Shown: one piece after another, positions 59,323-64,000 of the stretch
Layout: every line of letters starts with the position of its first letter
Numbering within the stretch: position 1 is the first letter of the stretch
Source of the DNA: Przewalskia tangutica
Lineage: Eukaryota > Streptophyta > Magnoliopsida > Solanales > Solanaceae
DNA: 64,000 bases
NCBI GenBank assembly: GCA_029844215.1
Contig: CM056726.1
Span: forward strand, 77,429,548 to 77,493,547
Direction of reading: 5' to 3'
Position numbers and translations under genes: made by a program
The notes under the pieces: generated by a model
Seen by the model: the letters and a program-made list of their open reading frames with translations, nothing else
Database searches by the model: none
What the model was told of the DNA's origin: nothing

Positions 59323-59651
59323 ATGGAGGGTCAAGATGTGCACAAATGGGTGGCTAGGATGAGGTTCTCTTAAATATCAAGCCTTGTGGACCCATTGACT
59401 AAGTCAATTTTCTCAAGCTCTACAAGTTGCAAGACTTGTCTTCCTAACAAGGGTCAAATGACCCTTTTGCCCATGCCTAATTTCGTCCAAGGCAACATAA
59501 GGGGGGTGACACATGTCGCCCTCCCATTCGTCACAATATTACGTTTTCCGACAATTCCATAATTCTGATAAATTTTTACTAGTCTCAAATCTTAACATTT
59601 GGAATTCTTACGTACGTTCTTAACACACGCCTCAGAATACGAGGTGTAACA
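59323..59651 (-). repeat. 3' LTR of element E, segment 2
   Basis: Continues E's LTR after F (ATGGAGGGTCAAGATG, as in A near 20824) and ends GAGGTGTAACA. Contains the dyad GGGTGACACATGTCGCCC (59504-59521). Confidence 0.87.
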
Positions 59652-59687
59652 TTCTTCCCCCCTTAGAAACATTCGTCCCCGAATGTT
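59652..59687 (-). promoter_or_regulatory. Polypurine tract and hairpin, element E
   Basis: Sense AAGGGGGGAAGAA (59652-59664), hairpin AACATTCG/CGAATGTT with a 4-nt loop (59668-59687). Confidence 0.8.
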
Positions 59688-59958
59688 CTTTCGGAGTCAA
59701 ACTTATAATTAGCGACATAGTTTCCTTTTACCACCCCGACATACCAATAGTGCCACACTGCCCTAATACCGTGACACGCATATCCGCCCATCATAAGCCC
59801 AAAAGAGATTATCTTTTCGCATTTCCAACTCCTTCTAAAGATATACATAGTCTCAATATAATCATTCAGACACTTAAAACATACCACAACTTTATCATGC
59901 ATACAAGTTTCTAAAGGGCCAAAGACATACTGAATTATATAGGCGGTTCAAAGGACCG
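59688..59958 (-). other. 3' UTR of element E
   Basis: About 270 bp matching A's 3' UTR (21192-21468). It includes AGCGGTCCTTTGAACCGCC in the sense direction, the shared truncation junction. No coding signal. Confidence 0.6.
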
Positions 59959-60923
59959 CTAAATCGAACTTCCACCACGACTTCTCACGACGGCACGTGC
60001 ATAAACATCCTCGCTAGCTGGAAGGCGAAGAACCCGCAATCGATCCAAGTAGATCGTGCTATCCCACCGGTGCCACCTCTGGGACACCTCACGAAATGGC
60101 CCCGCTGGCCGTAAGCATAACAAGTCACCGGCGAGTACGACACTCCCAAAATGGAATCTACTACGGTGACTACACCGGGAAAAGGTGGCTTCTCGCTACT
60201 ATTCTCGAACATCTGAACTCAGAGCCCTCGAGCCCTCGACCTGCCCCGAATATTCCCGCGACCAAACCTCCGCCGGAAGACCGGAAGGAGCACTCGTGTC
60301 GGCTGAAATGTGGACCTACTGTTGTTGAGGTTGTCCGCCTCGCGACCGCCTGGAACCTCGCTGCCCCGCCTCTTGGTGACTCAGTCTAGCCGACCTCTCT
60401 CTCGCCCTCTATCCTCGCGCATAAGCTTGCATCCCGGCAATATTCATACCGGCCGAAGGGCCACTCCTGTGCATGTAGTAATCATATAATGGTCTAGCCC
60501 CATCACATAGGTGAACTCGCCCGCCATATCGCCCACAATAGTGCGATACCGCCAACGAGTCAAACTCTGTGTTGTATTCCCGATGGTCCTCCCATTCGCC
60601 TCAATGACAAGAACCTATCAACATGGGCGCCTCATTTCGGTGAGGCAAAAGTGATCAAGAAAGGCCTCCGTGAACTCATCCCAACCGCCGACGAGCACCT
60701 ACACCTCTCGACAGCCTCCCATGATTCAAACCGTTCAACGCAATATCGCAGAATCAGGTAAGAGAGGCTAACACAATCGACTCGCCTCCGAGGCCCTAAG
60801 CACTGTATAGTCCGTCAGAGCCGCGAACGAACTCTTGAGGATCATCCTCGATCTCGAACCATAAAACTCGGGTGGACTACAACCTGAAAATCCTGAATCC
60901 TCAAACTGTCGGCTTGGGTTAGC
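59959..60923 (-). pseudogene. gag: gag of element E (partial)
   Basis: Homologous to A's gag throughout. The knuckle region near 60120 reads CYAYGQRGHFVRCP, so the second cysteine is tyrosine and spacing is lost. The capsid domain (60440-60900) has lost its frame but keeps the RMILK...TDYTVLRASEAS-like start near 60800. The N-terminus is removed by the G insertion. Many differences from A are at CTG/CAG. Confidence 0.75.
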
Positions 60924-61499
60924 TACCTTGTCACACCTCAACCGGCCCGTGGATCGTGCCTTACCCCTGCACCCTAGTGATCCAACATCGTAGAAAACCA
61001 ATGGAAATAAAAACTTTAAACATGAAATGAGAGACATACTAAATAAATAAAGCAACCAAACAGCTTGCCTTCAGATATATATATATAAAAGCCCGAATAG
61101 CTTATCCTTTTTACGAACCCCGCCCACAACAAAGCATGCACTTAAGATTTATACAACAACTATGACGACAGGCCCCGCCATACCCTCGAATGTACAAGAA
61201 CCTACGACTCAGTGGAAACATACCAAAAGATAAGCCTCCGAGAAACGGAGCTTCCCAATACGAACGGTGATCCTAAGAGCTGGATCAACGATCGATGTAC
61301 TCTACTGCGGATGAACGCAGCCTCGGGCGAGGTCGACAACAGTACCAAGTATGCGAATCAGAAATATCAGAATGACATCATAATAGCCTATAAAACAGAG
61401 ACATGTATGATAACCAAAATACAAGACGCAACATAAAAGCCAAGTCGTGACTCACGCCAAAGTCACCACTCAAATATAACCACGGACTCACGCCACAAC

Positions 61500-61815
61500 A
61501 TCCATCATGTTCGTGATCACGGCCGCATGCCCTAATACAAAGACGGCAGTGTAGACATGTCCATGATGCAACACATGACAAGGCCGCATGGCCACATGCC
61601 CCGAATACAAAGACGGTAGACATGCCCATGTAACCTCAACAACAATATATCAGTGGTCAACCTCGCCGCACGCCACATGCCCCGAATACAAAGATTTGTA
61701 GACACGCCCATGGAACAAGAATAACCATATATCGTAATCAACCCGCCGCACGGCCACATGCCCCTGAATACAAAGATTTGTAGACATGTCCATGTAACCA
61801 CAATAACAATATATC
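61500..61815. repeat. Four-unit tandem repeat in LTR G
   Basis: Units of about 65-80 bp with GCCACATGCCCC, GAATACAAAGA, GTAGACATG(T/C)CCATG and ACAATATATCA. A shorter related pair is at 2835-2945 in element I. Confidence 0.85.
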
Positions 61816-61924
61816 ACGCAACCAAAGTATCACAAGCAAGCTCAAGCAAATTACCATACTTCTAAACTTTCATAAAAGATCCATTCTTTCTCCGAGTCAC
61901 TGATATCAACACTTGCACAACAAA

Positions 61925-62035
61925 TGCTATCTCAACAAGCATAGGCGAAGCTACACAACAAAGAAGCATAGGCAAGTTACACAACAACAAGCGTAGGCAA
62001 GTTACACAACAACAAGCGTAGGCAAGTTATACACA
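61925..62035. repeat. Short tandem repeat in LTR G
   Basis: Four copies of ACAACAAGCGTAGGCAAGTT-like units of about 25 bp, counterpart of 3586-3665. Confidence 0.82.
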
Positions 62036-63751
62036 ACTCAAGGTACTTCCATTTTATATCATAGTCCGGGTTTTAACCCTAAGTACTATGTACGTTAAGT
62101 CCTTTTAAAAGAGATACATTCCTTTATAAAAGTCACCCGATACCCGTAGTATAAAACTAGAGTGATTCACATTATTAAGTAAACTGTAACACTTTCCTTT
62201 AAAAATCAAGTAACAACATTCTTTCCTAAGTTCCAGTTTGCCTACTTTCAATTACTCAAGTCTCTTGCTTTAGAAAGGTTTCATAGTTCATAGTTCTAAT
62301 CCCTTAAAACATATGCCTAACATGTGAGTAGTTTATTCTTGTTTATACAATCTTATTACAGCAGCCATGATCTAGAAAATGTAATATCATTTTGTCTCAT
62401 CTTAGTTTCTATGCATGGAGGTTTCTACCGGTTTTTAATAATACAATTCATTAGTCAATACATTTTCCGTTATTAACGCTGCAGTGGTTTGTCGATACAC
62501 ATTCTGATTTCCGAAATCAGTAAAACATTCTTAAGCCGTTATACCTAACTTCCCACAAAGCTAGTATAACTCTTAAGTTTTTCAAAACCCAAATATTACT
62601 CCTCTTCAAAACGATTCACAAATCTTTTGAAATACATCAAGTTCTTCATTAACACATAACAAGCCAGTTATAATTAAATCAGTTACCTTTCGAAAACCAC
62701 AACCCATTTTCTGACCTACATAAAGCTGTTATAACCAACTTCCCATAAAGCCGTTATAACACTTTATGTTTTAAAACAATCAAACATAGTTAACACACGA
62801 CGCTCACCGCATTACATAGTTCACACATATCATGCTAGAAGAGATAGGAAGAGGTTCACATACTCGCGACGAGCACCGACTAATAGCAAAACGCTCCAAA
62901 CAATGGCTACTCCTAAGCCAAGTAACTCGCGCCACACGTAGTACTTCAACCTATAAGGCCACAAGCGCGCTTATTAACATCGCAGAACTTTCTACGTAAA
63001 ATTCGCAAAGACTTCCTCGCCACAACAGAAATCTCCTCCTTTATCGAGGCCGCCATCAAGCCAACCGGGGTTAATACATCTAACCTGACGAGTACAATTC
63101 TACAACACAAGAATGCTACAAGTTTCATCGAATACACCCTATGTAATTACAAATTCGATTCGATTTAATTCTTCAGCTTAAGTCAAAAGACATTGCCACA
63201 ATACTAAGTATAGTTCTATATATAGTATACTTCAACTATATATTCTAACAACATGTAATTTCCAATTACAAATGTATGACAAGAGTAATTACCTCGATAA
63301 GCCCAAAATTATCCAAGTTTAATGTCGCCGAGCAAGGTTTAGCTCCTACCCGAGTGCTCCAAACCGCCCAAACAACCCTTAGAAGTTCTACTCAACTTCT
63401 ACTAAACACTTCAACCGACTATGAAGGTTTTTCTTTGTGGTTTCGCTTTTAAGACCGAGGAAAGTATAATGGTATTTTTCCTGCTTTTGTATAAGTATAA
63501 CTCGAATACTACAAGGTATTTGGGCCAAGGTATTTGGACATTATAACAATACTTTGGAGAGTATTTCTATACCACAAAAGGGGTATTTATACGAGACAAC
63601 TAGGCTAGTGGGTAGAACTCTACCAACAAGGCCTTCACAGTGAGGGCTCTCGCCATGGGAAGAGGAGGCTAGGACGAGAACACCACAAGAGAGTGAGGAG
63701 AATTTAACACTTAGAAATATTTTTAGGATGAAGAAAGTCTTCAAAGAGGGG

Positions 63752-63759
63752 TATTTATA
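63752..63759 (-). promoter_or_regulatory. TATA box of LTR G
   Basis: TATAAATA on the minus strand followed by CCCC, in the position used by the other LTRs. Confidence 0.55.
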
Positions 63760-64000
63760 GTACAAGCCAAGGCCAACCAACGGCCAAGATTGAGCCAAGG
63801 TGCAAGTGTAGGCCAAGATTTACCACACACAAATATCCTACCAACTCCCTTGACCAAACAAGCACAAAAACGTGCAAGCTTAGCCATTTGGCCGCCCAAC
63901 CTCTTTCCAATGCGAGGTGACACATGTCACCCTCCCGCTGGTCCAAAATGTTTCGCCTCTCGAAAAATCCGCAAAAATTAAATATGACATAGCCGAATTT

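Larger units (their letters stand above)
52415..60928 (-). mobile_element. Element E: gag-only LTR element, split by F and G
   Basis: Minus-strand element of A type: 3' LTR in two pieces (52415-55920 and 59323-59651) around solo LTR F, then polypurine tract, short 3' UTR and gag, cut at 60928 by LTR G. The rest lies outside the window. No pol sequence between gag and polypurine tract. Confidence 0.85.
60929..64000 (-). repeat. LTR G (runs off window)
   Basis: Starts TGTCACACCTCAACC and resembles the LTRs of I and F. TACCT (60924-60928) is the presumed first copy of its target duplication. The TATA box on the minus strand is at 63752-63759 and a dyad GGTGACACATGTCACC is near 63917. Whether it is solo or part of an element cannot be told from this window. 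Confidence 0.83.

Noticed and set aside
1..64000. Host genes, tRNA or rRNA genes, DNA transposons
   Set aside because: Every long stretch could be assigned to an LTR or an internal domain of this family. The tRNA-like signals are primer-binding sites only.

Overview
This window looks like heterochromatin from a flowering plant, probably a eudicot; the sequence does not allow a species call. I find no host gene, rRNA or tRNA gene. Essentially all 64 kb derives from long-LTR Ty3/gypsy retrotransposons of one kind. Evidence for this is recurrent LTR ends (TGTTATACCCCG or TGTTACACCCCG at one end, TCGTGACA at the other), initiator-Met-tRNA primer sites (TGGTATCAGAGC), polypurine tracts, CCHC gag knuckles, and one gag-pol copy whose integrase carries a GPY/F module and a chromodomain-like tail. 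That combination fits the chromovirus Tekay/Del clade.

Layout. The elements are nested inside one another, mostly on the minus strand, and several insertions are proven by 5-bp target-site duplications (TSDs). From the left: element I (minus, enters from outside the window, to 6361) lies in LTR scrap L (6362-6614), which interrupts the gag of plus-strand element J (6615-10938). J sits in the left LTR of minus-strand element B (10939-12533 LTR, 12534-15298 internal, right LTR from 15299). B's right LTR is split by element A (17923-30423, TSD GGGGG) and 95 bp later by element C (30524-50469, TSD GGGTA), and ends at 50988. A's gag contains a solo LTR, S1 (22226-25651, TSD CGGAC). C is the only gag-pol element, and it is cut between protease and reverse transcriptase by plus-strand element K (36509-46110, TSD GATGT). 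B lies in LTR D (to 52183), which lies in plus-strand LTR H (52184-52414). H is also interrupted by element E (52415 onward), which contains solo LTR F (55921-59317) and is cut in its gag by LTR G (60929 to the window end).

How the parts relate. Only C encodes (broken) protease, reverse transcriptase, RNase H and integrase. A, E and K carry gag alone and share the same gag/protease truncation point. J and B share a second truncation point. I retains 38 codons of gag. K, J, B and I also share a noncoding module of roughly 0.5-0.9 kb between gag and the polypurine tract. The simplest reading is a set of non-autonomous gag-only lineages that amplified using enzymes from a C-like partner.

Conserved cis elements recur across the family: a perfect ACGT-centred palindrome and a TATAAATA box in the promoter part of the LTR, a doubled GTTATAAC palindrome in the long leader, and a hairpin just upstream of the polypurine tract. 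Many apparent frameshifts fall in patches where CTG/CAG triplets are altered relative to a sister copy. These look more like consensus-sequence artefacts than mutations, so calls that a gene is broken should be treated with care.
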